Translations under genes and position numbers: made by a program
Assembly: GCA_027488815.1 (NCBI GenBank)
Contig: JAIYAX010000012.1
Location: 62,001-126,000 of the forward strand
DNA length: 64,000 nucleotides
Direction: 5' to 3'
Source of the DNA: Cytophagaceae bacterium
Lineage (GTDB): Bacteria > Bacteroidota > Bacteroidia > Cytophagales > JAIYAX01
Shown: positions 56,021 to 64,000 of the stretch, in pieces
Layout of the letters: every line of letters begins with the position of its first letter
How positions within the stretch are numbered: position 1 is the stretch's first letter
Notes under the pieces: model-generated
Told to the model about the DNA's origin: nothing
The model's database searches: none
What the model saw: only the letters and a program-made list of their open reading frames with translations

Positions 56021-56558
56021 CCGGAGTGGAATCTAGAGTAAAGGCCTGCATATAACCCTCAGGGAGATCTATCTGAATCTGAGCCTCATTAACATGAAAA
56101 GCCTTTACAAATTGCTCAATCATCGGAACCAGCAGTTCTGATCCATCCGTTGAAATGACCAGAAGATCGTGCGCAGGATTTTCTTCTACTCCTGTCACTT
56201 TCCCCAAAAGCCCCAAATGCTTGTCGATCACCTGGTAACCTTGAATGGAGTAGTAGTAAGGTACTTTCCCTTTTTTGGCTGGCAAATCTTCTTGCCTTAT
56301 CCAGACCTTTGCTCCTACCCAGGTAAGTGCCTCTTTCATAGAGTTTAGGTCTTCCAACAGAATTTGCGGGCTACCCGGATTGCCGGAAATATGGCCAATA
56401 AAAAATGGAACCCGGCTTCCACCAAGTTCCATTTGCAATGATTTTACTTTTTTTTGGAGCTTAAAGTCAGGGTACAAAGGTCTAAGAACCAATTCCCCTT
56501 TCAATCCATGAGTTTTTGCGACGGTACCAAACAAGAGCCATTCGGCTTCAGCACCCAT
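56007..56558 (-). CDS. rimM: 16S rRNA processing protein RimM
   Basis: 183 aa. [20 protein letters not shown] (N-terminal RimM barrel) and a PRC-barrel C-terminal half ([32 protein letters not shown]). Helps mature the 30S head and binds S19. Nine bases after rpsP. Confidence 0.95.
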   Translation of the reverse strand: MGAEAEWLLFGTVAKTHGLKGELVLRPLYPDFKLQKKVKSLQMELGGSRVPFFIGHISGNPGSPQILLEDLNSMKEALTWVGAKVWIRQEDLPAKKGKVPYYYSIQGYQVIDKHLGLLGKVTGVEENPAHDLLVISTDGSELLVPMIEQFVKAFHVNEAQIQIDLPEGYMQAFTLDSTPDDAD

Positions 56559-56567
56559 GGCGGTGAT

Positions 56568-57125
56568 TTAAGCTTCTGTCGATTCTGCTGCTTCAGCTGA
56601 AGGAGTCTCCGTAGCTTCTGTAGCGGCATCCTCAGCAACAGGGGCCTCAGCCTCAGCGACCACCGGAACTTCACGCTTTTTACGGATGGCTTCTGCACGA
56701 GCCTCTTTAATTTTACTTTCAGCCTCAAAACGAGCTTTAGCGTCATCAGCCTTTTTCTTCGACAGCATATCAACCTTACCGGTGATCTTGCTGTTTTTGT
56801 TGCCTTGCCACTCTTCAAACTTCTTATCAGCCTGCTCCTGGGTAATGGCTCCTTTAGCTACGCCGATTTGAAGATGCTTTTTCAACAATATACCTCTGTA
56901 GGAGAGCATTGCCCTTACAGTATCTGTAGGTTGTGCACCATTCATTACCCATTCAAATGCCTTATCCTCAGCCATTTCGATGGTTGCAGGGTTGGTGTTT
57001 GGGTTATAAACCCCAATTTTCTCAATGAAGCGACCATCTCTGGGAGCTCTTGCATCAGCTACCACTATATCAAATAGGGCCAGCTTTTTACGCCCTCTGC
57101 GGGCCAATCTGATTTTTACTGCCAT
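56568..57125 (-). CDS. rpsP: 30S ribosomal protein S16 with long C-terminal tail
   Basis: 185 aa, about twice the 80-90 aa of ordinary S16. S16 core at 1-85 ([41 protein letters not shown]), then a Lys/Glu-rich helical stretch and an Ala/Glu-rich tail ([20 protein letters not shown]). Such tails are usual in Bacteroidota. Start ATG at 57123-57125. Heads rpsP-rimM-trmD. Confidence 0.96.
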   Translation of the reverse strand: MAVKIRLARRGRKKLALFDIVVADARAPRDGRFIEKIGVYNPNTNPATIEMAEDKAFEWVMNGAQPTDTVRAMLSYRGILLKKHLQIGVAKGAITQEQADKKFEEWQGNKNSKITGKVDMLSKKKADDAKARFEAESKIKEARAEAIRKKREVPVVAEAEAPVAEDAATEATETPSAEAAESTEA

Positions 57126-57174
57126 TTTTTGTTTTTCTAGCTTCCTCTCGGAACCCGTCCAGAGAAATGAGGTG

Positions 57175-57203
57175 CAAAGATAATGCTTACTTCTAAACTG
57201 CAA
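57175..57203 (-). promoter_or_regulatory. Promoter of rpsP-rimM-trmD
   Basis: Minus strand -33 TTG (57201-57203), 18 bp, -7 TATCTTTG (57175-57182), leaving a leader of about 45 bases before rpsP. Confidence 0.65.
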
Positions 57204-57235
57204 GGGCATAAACTTGAAAAAATTCCAAGCTTTCA

Positions 57236-57262
57236 TTTGCCTTTACAGAAGTGATACTTTTG
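57236..57262 (+). promoter_or_regulatory. Possible promoter of rdgB-udk-trkA
   Basis: -7 TACTTTTG (57255-57262) 4 bp before the ATG, TTTG at 57236-57239, spacing 15 bp, somewhat short. It would yield a leaderless or nearly leaderless mRNA. Confidence 0.45.
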
Positions 57263-57266
57263 ATAC

Positions 57267-57860
57267 ATGAAGCAACACTATTCCCTTTGTCTGGCAAGCA
57301 ATAATGAGCATAAACGTCGAGAAATCAGCCAAATGTTGCCTTCAAACTTTAGCTTATTGACCCTAAAAGAAGCAGGCTGGTCCGGAATACTGCGTGAAGA
57401 CCATGATACTTACGAAGGCAATGCCACTCAAAAAGCTATAACGGTCGCTGAGGCTCTCAGGATCAATTGCCTCTCTGATGACAGTGGATTGTCGGTGGAG
57501 GCTTTGGACGGAGCACCAGGAGTATTTTCTGCAAGATATGCCGGTTTGCACGCAACAGATCAACAAAACTTAGATAAACTCATTGAAGCCATGAAAAGTA
57601 TCCAGGACAGAAGGGCTAAGTATGTCGCTGTCTTGTGTTTGGTTTGGGAAGGTAAACCCTATCTGTTCAAGGGAGAGGTCACAGGACTGCTTGCCCTTGA
57701 ACCAAGGGGCACCGAGGGTTTTGGCTATGATCCCTTGTTTATTCCGGATGGCTTTTCGTCTACTTTTGCAGAAATGAGCCCCTCACAAAAGAATAGCTTA
57801 AGTCACCGTAGTAAGGCATTGGTGGAATTGGTCCGGTTTTTAGAAAATACGTTTTCATGA
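57267..57860 (+). CDS. rdgB: dITP/XTP pyrophosphatase (RdgB/HAM1)
   Basis: 197 aa. LASNNEHKRREISQML, SDDSGLSVEALDGAPGVFSA and GTEGFGYDPLFIPDG-STFAEM are the Ham1 signatures. Removes non-canonical purine NTPs in the cytoplasm. Overlaps udk by ATGA. Confidence 0.96.
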   Translation: MKQHYSLCLASNNEHKRREISQMLPSNFSLLTLKEAGWSGILREDHDTYEGNATQKAITVAEALRINCLSDDSGLSVEALDGAPGVFSARYAGLHATDQQNLDKLIEAMKSIQDRRAKYVAVLCLVWEGKPYLFKGEVTGLLALEPRGTEGFGYDPLFIPDGFSSTFAEMSPSQKNSLSHRSKALVELVRFLENTFS

Positions 57861-58495
57861 TAAAACCTTTTGTGATAGGGGTCACAGGAGGCAGTGGCTC
57901 AGGTAAAACCCGGTTTCTTAACGAAATGACCAAACAATTCAGCCAGGAGCAGGTATGTCTTATTTCTCAGGATAACTATTACAAAGACCGTCAAGATCAA
58001 CCGGTTGATTCCAAAGGGGTTATTAATTTTGATACAGAGCATTCACTAGATCATGAACAGTTTGCTGCTGATCTCCTGTCTTTGATTGAAGGTAAGTCAG
58101 TCAGACGGAAGGAATATACTTTTAACAACCCAAAACATCAGGCCAGGGAGCTACTTTTTACACCTGCTCCTGTCATCATAGCCGAAGGCCTCTTTATATT
58201 TTATGAACGCAAACTTTTGCCCTTGATTGATCTCAAGGTTTTTATTGAAGTCAAATCACACATACGACTTAGTCGGCGAATCAAAAGAGATGCATTGGAA
58301 CGGGGATATGATTTGGACGATGTCCTTTATCGATATGAAAGCCACCATGCCCCAGCTTATGAGCGACTCATCGAGCCCTTGAAAGAAGAAGCTGACCTCA
58401 TTGTGCCGAACAATACCCACTTTGCAAATGCTGCAGAGGTTTTAAGTACCTTTATCCGCCAACAAATAGTAGCCAGACAAAATCAATCGTCGTGA
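57857..58495 (+). CDS. udk: Uridine kinase
   Basis: 212 aa. P-loop GGSGSGKT at 11-18, SQDNYYKDRQDQ, NFDTEHSLDHEQF, IIAEGLFIFY, RRIKRDALERGYD. Phosphorylates uridine/cytidine in pyrimidine salvage. Second in rdgB-udk-trkA. Confidence 0.94.
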   Translation: MIKPFVIGVTGGSGSGKTRFLNEMTKQFSQEQVCLISQDNYYKDRQDQPVDSKGVINFDTEHSLDHEQFAADLLSLIEGKSVRRKEYTFNNPKHQARELLFTPAPVIIAEGLFIFYERKLLPLIDLKVFIEVKSHIRLSRRIKRDALERGYDLDDVLYRYESHHAPAYERLIEPLKEEADLIVPNNTHFANAAEVLSTFIRQQIVARQNQSS

Positions 58496-59184
58496 ATAAT
58501 AAGTATGCAGTCATAGGAATGGGTCAATTTGGTACTTCAATCGCCAGAGCCCTTGCCAGAAGAGGTGCTGAAGTTTTAGCCATAGATATCTCAGAAGATA
58601 ATATCGACCAGATCAAAGATGAGGTGGCCTATTCAGTCTGCATGGACTCAACCGATCTGCGTGCCCTCAAAGCACAAAACATTGAAGATATGGACGCTGT
58701 GGTAGTTGCTATCGGTGAAGATTTTGAAGCTCTTCTTCTGACTACCGTGCAGCTAATGCAGTTGCAGATCAAAAGGCTGATCGCCAGAGCAGCGGGAATG
58801 CAGCAAAGACGTATTCTCGAGCAACTTGGGGTTAAAGAAATCCTTTCTCCGGAAGACGAAGTGGGTAAAACAGTAGCTGAAATGCTCCTGCATCCCAATA
58901 TGAAGACCTTTTTGCCCTTGCCTGATGATTACGAGATCGTTGAAATAAATACCCCTGCAAGAGTAGCCAACAAAAGTCTTGGAGATGTCAAACTTAGAGA
59001 AAAATACAACCTTAATCTCATCACCATCAAACGAAAGTACGATGAGGAGAAAAATGGCCGCATCATGGAGGTTGAGCATATCATAGGAGTGCCGAAAGGC
59101 GACACCATATTATACGAAACCGATATCATGATTTTATTGGGCAAGGTGCAGGATGTTGACCGTTTTGTTCAAATCAATTCCTAG
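58492..59184 (+). CDS. TrkA/KtrA-type potassium channel regulatory subunit
   Basis: 230 aa. RCK_N Rossmann domain (GMGQFGTSIARALARRGAEV, then Asp in LAIDIS binding the ribose) and RCK_C at about 140-225. Controls a Trk/Ktr K+ transporter by nucleotide binding. GTG start overlaps the udk stop (GTGA). No TrkH/KtrB membrane partner in the window. Confidence 0.92.
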   Translation: MNNKYAVIGMGQFGTSIARALARRGAEVLAIDISEDNIDQIKDEVAYSVCMDSTDLRALKAQNIEDMDAVVVAIGEDFEALLLTTVQLMQLQIKRLIARAAGMQQRRILEQLGVKEILSPEDEVGKTVAEMLLHPNMKTFLPLPDDYEIVEINTPARVANKSLGDVKLREKYNLNLITIKRKYDEEKNGRIMEVEHIIGVPKGDTILYETDIMILLGKVQDVDRFVQINS

Positions 59185-59192
59185 GTCAGGGG

Positions 59193-59224
59193 TTTTGCTG
59201 ATGAAGCAATAATCCTTAGTTTTG
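59193..59224 (+). promoter_or_regulatory. Promoter of the small secreted-protein gene
   Basis: -33 TTTTG (59193-59197), 19 bp, -7 TAGTTTTG (59217-59224), 8 bp before ATG 59233; near-consensus with a short leader. Confidence 0.65.
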
Positions 59225-59232
59225 CGGCCCTA

Positions 59233-59568
59233 ATGAAAGCACTCATTATACTTTGTTCCTTTTTCTGGATGGTGACCTATACCTCCCGACCTATGATTTC
59301 CGCCGGTATGGAGCACAGATCAGAAAAGCAAATTGCGCAAGATGATGAGCATAACGACGGGCAGGAAGGCGAGACCGTCTACACGGAGGCGAACCTGATG
59401 GCACTGGTGCCAGGCCCAGGTCCGGTTATTCATGTGATTTTCCAGGTTCTTTTTATAGCTGTTCCTTCTCCTGAAGTGAGGGTGCCTGAGCAAACAGGGA
59501 CCCCATTGATGATCAGTACCTGGCTGCAAGTCATGTTCTGCAAGATTAGCCCGGCAAAAGCACCCTAG
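59233..59568 (+). CDS. Small secreted or membrane protein of unknown function
   Basis: 111 aa. An N-terminal signal-peptide-like helix (MKALIILCSFFWMVTYTSRP), then a short acidic stretch rich in Glu/Asp/His (HRSEKQIAQDDEHNDGQEGE) and a hydrophobic C-terminal half ending VMFCKISPAKAP. No family recognised. A near-consensus promoter just upstream supports that it is a real gene. Lies between trkA and secDF. Confidence 0.6.
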   Translation: MKALIILCSFFWMVTYTSRPMISAGMEHRSEKQIAQDDEHNDGQEGETVYTEANLMALVPGPGPVIHVIFQVLFIAVPSPEVRVPEQTGTPLMISTWLQVMFCKISPAKAP

Positions 59569-59648
59569 TCTGTAACCTCAGACACTTTAAGGCCCTTTTG
59601 TGGCCTTCTCTTTTTGAATTATTCCATTTTATTAATCCAACATCCAAA

Positions 59649-62600
59649 ATGAAAAATAAAGGCTTTGTGGTGGGCCTCGCCGCCATTATTACACTTCTGT
59701 GTATTTATTTCATCTCCTTCACCTGGGTATCACGCTCCATAGAAGAAGATGCTACCCTCCGGACAACAAATCCTGATGGAACCATTAATTACGATGCACG
59801 TCAGCGAATCATTGACTCGCTATGGAACGAACCGGTGTACAACATCGGGATCGCAGAGTACACCCTCAAAGAAGTAAAAGACTATGAGCTAAAGTTGGGT
59901 CTTGACCTTCAGGGTGGAATGCATGTCACTCTGGAAGTTTCCCCGGTCGATATCCTGAGAGTGATGTCAAACAACAGTACCGATTCAAGTTTTACCAAAG
60001 CCATAGCTTATGCCAATGAGGCACAGAAAAACTCTGATAAGCCATACACAGAGCTGTTTTACGATGGCTTTAAAAAGGAGAACCCTAATGGAAAACTGAG
60101 CCGTATTTTTTCGAATACCGCTAACAAGGGGCGTATAGATTTTAATACGACCAACGAAGAGGTAATGAAAGTATTGAACGCTGAGGTTGAGGGTGCTATC
60201 GAGCGATCCTTCAACATTCTCAGAAGCCGTATTGACCGGTTTGGAGTAACCCAACCCAATATTCAACGCCTCCAGGGCACCGGTCGAATTCAAATTGAGC
60301 TTCCCGGTGTGGACAATCCTGAGCGTGTACGAAAACTGCTCTCCGGAATAGCCAAGCTGGAATTTTGGGAGGTATATGATAATCAGGAAATGGTGCCTGT
60401 GCTTCAGGCAGCTAATGATGCACTTTATGAAGCTGAAGAAGCAGCTCGTAAACTCAATCCGGTAGCATCAAAAGCCGACACTGCCGGCACTGATCCTTTT
60501 GAAGACAATGCCGCAGTTGCTGAGAACGATCCATTCGGAACCAGCACAGTGCCGGATACATCAGCTACCCCTGTTGCTGCATCAAGCGATGATCCTTTTG
60601 GTACAGATACCTCGGCCACTGCAAAATCAGACACTTCAGCTTCTGATAGCCTGGGTTCGGGAAAAGTTTCCACTCTGTTTAGCCTTCTTCGCTCACAAAA
60701 CGAACTGATTTATGAGGTCAAAGATACAGCAGCAGTTGGTAAGGCACTTGCTCATCCAGCGCTAAAAGGAATAGTACCTGCCAACATGAAATTTTTGTGG
60801 GCAGTGAAGCCATTTACAGGTGATGATGGACGAGGCGAATTTTTACAGCTGTTTGCGATCCGAAAAACCAGAGATGGGAAGGCTCCTTTGGGCGGCGACG
60901 TGATCAATGATGCACGCCAGGACATCGACCAAAATGGAAGGGGCTATGAAATCAGCATGCAAATGAATGCCGCCGGAGCTAAGCGATGGAAAAAAATGAC
61001 CGGTGAAAACATTGGTAAGCGTATCGCTATTGTGCTTGACAATTTTGTTTACTCAGCTCCTACAGTACAAGGAGAGATCCCCAATGGTAACTCTTCGATC
61101 ACAGGAAGTTTTACCCTTGAAGAGGCAAAAGACTTGGCCAATATCCTGAAAGCCGGTAAGCTTCCAGCGCCTACACGTATTGTTGAAGAGGCCATAGTTG
61201 GCCCATCATTGGGTAAAGAGGCAATTCAACAAGGACTTACCTCGATCCTGTTTGGTTTGTTGATCGTCTTGATCTTTATGTTGTTCTATTACAACACGTC
61301 AGGTGGCGTCGCTAACCTTGTGCTTCTGATTAACGTGTTTTTCATCATGGGTATTTTGGCTCAGCTAAACGCCGCCCTTACACTCCCCGGTATCGCAGGT
61401 ATCGTATTGACCATCGGTATGTCGGTGGATGCTAACGTGTTGATTTTCGAACGTGTACGAGAAGAGATAAAGTTGGGTAAATCAATGGTCGAAGCCATCA
61501 GATTGGGTTATGTGAAAGCTTATTCTTCCATTGTTGACTCAAACGTTACCACGTTCCTAACCGGCCTAATACTTTTCGTATTTGGTTCCGGCCCTGTTAA
61601 AGGATTTGCCACCACCCTGATGGTGGGTATCGCCTGCTCCATGTTTACCGCTGTGTTTATCAGCAGGGTGATCATTGAAGCGATTATGAAGTGGAAGAAA
61701 GATAAACCAGTGTCATTTGATACGCCTATTTCAAGACATCTCTTCACAGGTGCGAATTATGACATCATTGGAAACAGAAAGTGGGCATATCTCTTTTCAG
61801 GAGCCATCATTGTGGTAGGTTTTTCACTTTTGATTTTCCAGGGAGGCCTTAATCTTGGGGTTGACTTTAAAGGAGGTAGATCATACGTGGTACGATTTGA
61901 CAAAACGGTGATCGCCTCTGATATACGTACCGCCGTTGCGGATGACTTCCAAAATAAAGGTACAGAGACTAAAACATTTGGGGCCAGCAATCAGGTGAAA
62001 GTAACGACTTCATATCTGATCGATGATGAGAGTAATGAGGCAGATGATAAAGTAAAGGCAGCTCTTATCAAGGGATTAGAACCATTCAAAGACTCTAATC
62101 CTCAGATACTGAGCTCTACTAAAGTGGGAGCAACGATTGCCGATGACATCAAGAACACCTCACGTACGGCGATCATTTTGTCCCTAATTGTTATCTTCCT
62201 ATACATTTTGGTGCGTTTCAGAAGCTGGCAGTTTGGACTGGGGGCCTTAGTGGCATTGGCTCACGATGTGCTTGTTGTTCTTTCGTTTATAGCCATCGCA
62301 AGGGCTATAGGTGTTGTATATGAAATTGACCAGGTATTTATCGCTGCAATGCTGACCGTAATAGGTTATTCCATCAATGATACGGTGGTGGTGTTTGACC
62401 GTATTCGGGAAAACTTCGCCGAATATTCCAGGCATGATACCAAGTGGACTCTAAACACAGCCATCAATACAACCTTTAGCCGTACAGTAATCACTTCACT
62501 GACCACTTTGCTGGTAGTTGTGGTATTGTTCTTTTTTGGTGGGGAGGTATTGGGTAACTTCTCGTTTTCCCTATTGATCGGAATTTTATTTGGTACGTAT

Positions 62601-62684
62601 TCGTCCATTTTCATTGCTTCACCTGTGGTATATGATACTTACCTGAGGTTGGAGAAACGTAAGGAGAAGACTCAAAAAAAATAG
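59649..62684 (+). CDS. secDF: Fused protein translocase SecDF
   Basis: 1011 aa, proton-driven accessory of the Sec channel. SecD half: helix at 7-28, LGLDLQGGMHVTLEVSPVDI, P1 head, then five helices including VLTIGMSVDANVLIFERVRE. SecF half from about 710: GLNLGVDFKGGRSYVV and TVIGYSINDTVVVFDRIREN. Between about 275 and 340, inside the periplasmic part, is a low-complexity insertion with three Asp-Pro-Phe motifs (about 282, 294 and 315) and many Thr/Ser/Ala/Asp. ATG at 59649. Monocistronic with a strong terminator. Confidence 0.95.
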   Translation: MKNKGFVVGLAAIITLLCIYFISFTWVSRSIEEDATLRTTNPDGTINYDARQRIIDSLWNEPVYNIGIAEYTLKEVKDYELKLGLDLQGGMHVTLEVSPVDILRVMSNNSTDSSFTKAIAYANEAQKNSDKPYTELFYDGFKKENPNGKLSRIFSNTANKGRIDFNTTNEEVMKVLNAEVEGAIERSFNILRSRIDRFGVTQPNIQRLQGTGRIQIELPGVDNPERVRKLLSGIAKLEFWEVYDNQEMVPVLQAANDALYEAEEAARKLNPVASKADTAGTDPFEDNAAVAENDPFGTSTVPDTSATPVAASSDDPFGTDTSATAKSDTSASDSLGSGKVSTLFSLLRSQNELIYEVKDTAAVGKALAHPALKGIVPANMKFLWAVKPFTGDDGRGEFLQLFAIRKTRDGKAPLGGDVINDARQDIDQNGRGYEISMQMNAAGAKRWKKMTGENIGKRIAIVLDNFVYSAPTVQGEIPNGNSSITGSFTLEEAKDLANILKAGKLPAPTRIVEEAIVGPSLGKEAIQQGLTSILFGLLIVLIFMLFYYNTSGGVANLVLLINVFFIMGILAQLNAALTLPGIAGIVLTIGMSVDANVLIFERVREEIKLGKSMVEAIRLGYVKAYSSIVDSNVTTFLTGLILFVFGSGPVKGFATTLMVGIACSMFTAVFISRVIIEAIMKWKKDKPVSFDTPISRHLFTGANYDIIGNRKWAYLFSGAIIVVGFSLLIFQGGLNLGVDFKGGRSYVVRFDKTVIASDIRTAVADDFQNKGTETKTFGASNQVKVTTSYLIDDESNEADDKVKAALIKGLEPFKDSNPQILSSTKVGATIADDIKNTSRTAIILSLIVIFLYILVRFRSWQFGLGALVALAHDVLVVLSFIAIARAIGVVYEIDQVFIAAMLTVIGYSINDTVVVFDRIRENFAEYSRHDTKWTLNTAINTTFSRTVITSLTTLLVVVVLFFFGGEVLGNFSFSLLIGILFGTYSSIFIASPVVYDTYLRLEKRKEKTQKK

Positions 62685-62706
62685 ATTAGAAAAGTAGATG
62701 AAGTGT

Positions 62707-62738
62707 AGTGCCGCCCGGAGGGCGGCACTGCTTATTTT
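62707..62738 (+). terminator. Intrinsic terminator of secDF
   Basis: Perfect 10-bp stem AGTGCCGCCC / GGGCGGCACT with a GGA loop, then gcttatttta. 22 bp after the secDF stop. Confidence 0.85.
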
Positions 62739-62976
62739 AGGCTTTGCGTTTTTCATCTGGAAACAATTTACAACTTGTCATAAATAAAATCAGCCCCGGA
62801 AGTACGGGGCCGATTTGCGTTGTAACCACTCCTGAGAGCGTTTTCACTTGTCCAGAAGGACTGTGGTGTGGCCTAGACACCACGAAACAAAGGTGGAACA
62901 ACCCAGTAGGGCTTGCAATAATTTGTTTTCCCGATTCTCGGATGAATTTTTCTGTCAAAGGATTAGGAAAAGGCAC
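62739..62976. ncRNA. Structured intergenic segment, possible small RNA
   Basis: 240 bases bounded by two terminators. Contains AAATCaGCCCCG / CGGGGCcGATTT (62787-62817) nested inside TTACAAC / GTTGTAA (about 62768-62824), and GTGGTGT / ACACCAC (about 62868-62884). On the minus strand the GC stem is followed by GATTTTATTTAT, terminator-like. Two opposing ~92-codon frames cross the palindromes and look like artefacts. A minus-strand sRNA is one reading; decayed sequence is another. Confidence 0.3.
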
Positions 62977-63011
62977 AAAAAAGGCCTTCAGATCATCTGA
63001 AGGCCTTTTTT
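62977..63011. terminator. Bidirectional terminator between secDF region and photolyase gene
   Basis: A perfect 35-base palindrome: AAAAAAGGCCTTCAGAT, single C, ATCTGAAGGCCTTTTTT. Terminates in both directions; the photolyase-related gene ends 37 bp to the right. Confidence 0.88.
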
Positions 63012-63047
63012 CCAATAATCGCTAAGGGCGTTTTCTACAAAACTGTG

Positions 63048-64000
63048 TTATAAACTTTCTGCATCAGAGCGGTATTCTGCCGCTTGAGCAAGAATACTCT
63101 TTTGCTCCTCAGCAGTGAACCTGTCCCAACTACGGTAACCCATGCCGATGCGTGGATTCTTCTCCAAAAGTGTCCTGTGCCGCTGGTGAAAATCCCAATA
63201 CAAGCTATTGAAAGGGCAGGCATCTTTTCCGGTTCTTTTCTTCACATCATAAGCACAGTCTTTACAGTAGTTGCTCATTTTGTGGATGTAATTCCCGCTG
63301 CTGACATAGGGTTTTGTACCTACTATTCCACCATCGGCATATTGACTCATCCCTCTGGTATTGGTGATCTCAACCCACTCGATCGCATCGATGTAGATAC
63401 CCAGGTACCACTGATCTACTTCATCAGGATGAACCCCTAGCAGCAAGGCAAAGTTACCTGTGACCATCAGTCGCTGGATATGGTGAGCCCAGGCCTTTTC
63501 GAGTGATTGGTGAATGGTATTTTGTAGGCAATTCATCTTTGTATTACCCGTCCAGTACCAGTTGGGTAACCTTGCTTTATGATTGAAAAAATTCATTTGA
63601 GCAAAGCCGGGCATTTGCTCCCAGTAGATTCCTCTCATGTACTCCCGCCAACCCAGTATTTGCCGGATGAATCCCTCAGCCTGAGGCAAAGTGATGTCCT
63701 CAGGGTTTGAATGGTACGCCTTTTCAACTGCCTTGATAACTTCGAGAGGCTGGAGCATCTTGGAATTCAAAGCCAGCGATAGCCTGCTATGGAAAAGCGT
63801 AAGCTCACTGGAATGCATTGCATCTTCATAAACACCAAATTTTGGAAGCAGATGCAGCACAAAAAAATCAAGCATTTTCACTGCCTCTTCCCGACAAAGT
63901 GGCCATTTAAAATGTTGAGCATCCGTTTTTCCAAAGTGTTTTATCTGATGTCTGTTGATTCGTTCCATGATCTCTCGAAGGTCGTGATCGAAAACAAGAG
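63048..64000 (-). CDS. Cryptochrome/photolyase-related protein (FeS-BCP/PhrB type), 3' part
   Basis: The C-terminal 317 codons of a gene whose start lies beyond the right edge; the frame stays open to base 64000. Contains the FAD-binding helical domain (LPQAEGFIRQILGWREYMRG, WAHHIQRLMVTGNFALLLGV) and the cysteine set YCKDCAYDVKKRTG-DACPFN near the C-terminus that holds a 4Fe-4S cluster in PhrB-type (6-4) photolyases (DPRP family, Pfam 04244). Probable role: light-driven repair of UV photoproducts. Full-length members have about 500 aa. Confidence 0.9.
   Translation of the reverse strand, partial: LVFDHDLREIMERINRHQIKHFGKTDAQHFKWPLCREEAVKMLDFFVLHLLPKFGVYEDAMHSSELTLFHSRLSLALNSKMLQPLEVIKAVEKAYHSNPEDITLPQAEGFIRQILGWREYMRGIYWEQMPGFAQMNFFNHKARLPNWYWTGNTKMNCLQNTIHQSLEKAWAHHIQRLMVTGNFALLLGVHPDEVDQWYLGIYIDAIEWVEITNTRGMSQYADGGIVGTKPYVSSGNYIHKMSNYCKDCAYDVKKRTGKDACPFNSLYWDFHQRHRTLLEKNPRIGMGYRSWDRFTAEEQKSILAQAAEYRSDAESL

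Noticed and set aside
62737-63025. Two overlapping frames of about 92 codons on opposite strands
   Set aside because: Both run through perfect terminator palindromes and have no homology I recognise.
1-64000. CRISPR array, tRNA, rRNA or intact IS
   Set aside because: No regularly spaced repeats, no TpsiC-type tRNA ends in the gaps, no transposase frame with DDE/HUH motifs was found by eye.

Overview
The window is chromosomal DNA of a Bacteroidota bacterium, most likely of the Cytophagales. The support is: TAnnTTTG-type -7 promoter boxes in front of many genes; a gliding-motility/T9SS type B C-terminal domain on a large secreted protein; families largely confined to the phylum (DUF4293, DUF4286, DUF6132, CarboxypepD_reg_2); a two-component-propeller/Y_Y_Y sensor kinase; and an S16 with a long acidic tail. 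No tRNA, rRNA, CRISPR array, intact IS or prophage was seen. Both ends cut a gene: a thiolase at the left, a photolyase-related protein at the right.

Layout. 1-3.8 kb: thiolase 5' part, DUF4293 protein, and nuoABCD, the first four complex I genes, on the minus strand. 3.9-7.7 kb: a minimal histidine kinase and a large AsmA-like protein. 7.7-16 kb: an AT-rich accessory region with decayed pieces, a hidden 51-codon gene, a TfoX-N protein, a DUF1016 fragment, a dispersed repeat, a 1027-aa fused restriction-modification protein and a GmrSD-like DUF262/DUF1524 protein. 16-20 kb: M42 peptidase, BtuF-like protein, NAD(P)HX repair enzyme, MarC. 20-26.5 kb: a propeller sensor kinase and its NarL-type regulator, separated by an AT-rich CarboxypepD_reg/beta-lactamase fusion gene. 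26.5-37.4 kb: thioesterase, MBL-rhodanese protein, PGI/PMI, lipB, an exonuclease, a double ATP-binding ABC protein, RNase R, a prenyl synthase and a rhomboid protease, largely in overlapping runs. 37.4-45.6 kb: DUF4286, a T9SS adhesin-like protein, a carotenoid gene next to a MerR-B12 regulator, rpsU-xerC-raiA, acyl-CoA dehydrogenase and an outer-membrane protein. 45.7-53.2 kb: a seven-gene nucleotide-sugar operon. 53.2-57.1 kb: an SDR/unknown pair, then rplS and rpsP-rimM-trmD. 57.2-64 kb: rdgB-udk-trkA, a small secreted protein, secDF and the photolyase-related gene.

How it works together. Most of the window is core metabolism and cell-envelope supply: respiration, UDP/dTDP sugar synthesis for surface polysaccharide, protein export by SecDF and T9SS, isoprenoids and carotenoids with a possible B12 photoreceptor, and translation. 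The accessory part at 7.7-16 kb looks like a small defence island with a type IIG/ISP-like enzyme against unmodified DNA and a type IV-like enzyme against modified DNA. It is surrounded by decayed fragments and hairpin-rich noncoding tails that follow accessory genes. I did not find a clearly new multi-gene system. The best candidates for novelty are these tails and repeats, the gene inserted inside the two-component pair, and the unrecognised genes at 8422, 9711, 15723, 30595 and 53869.
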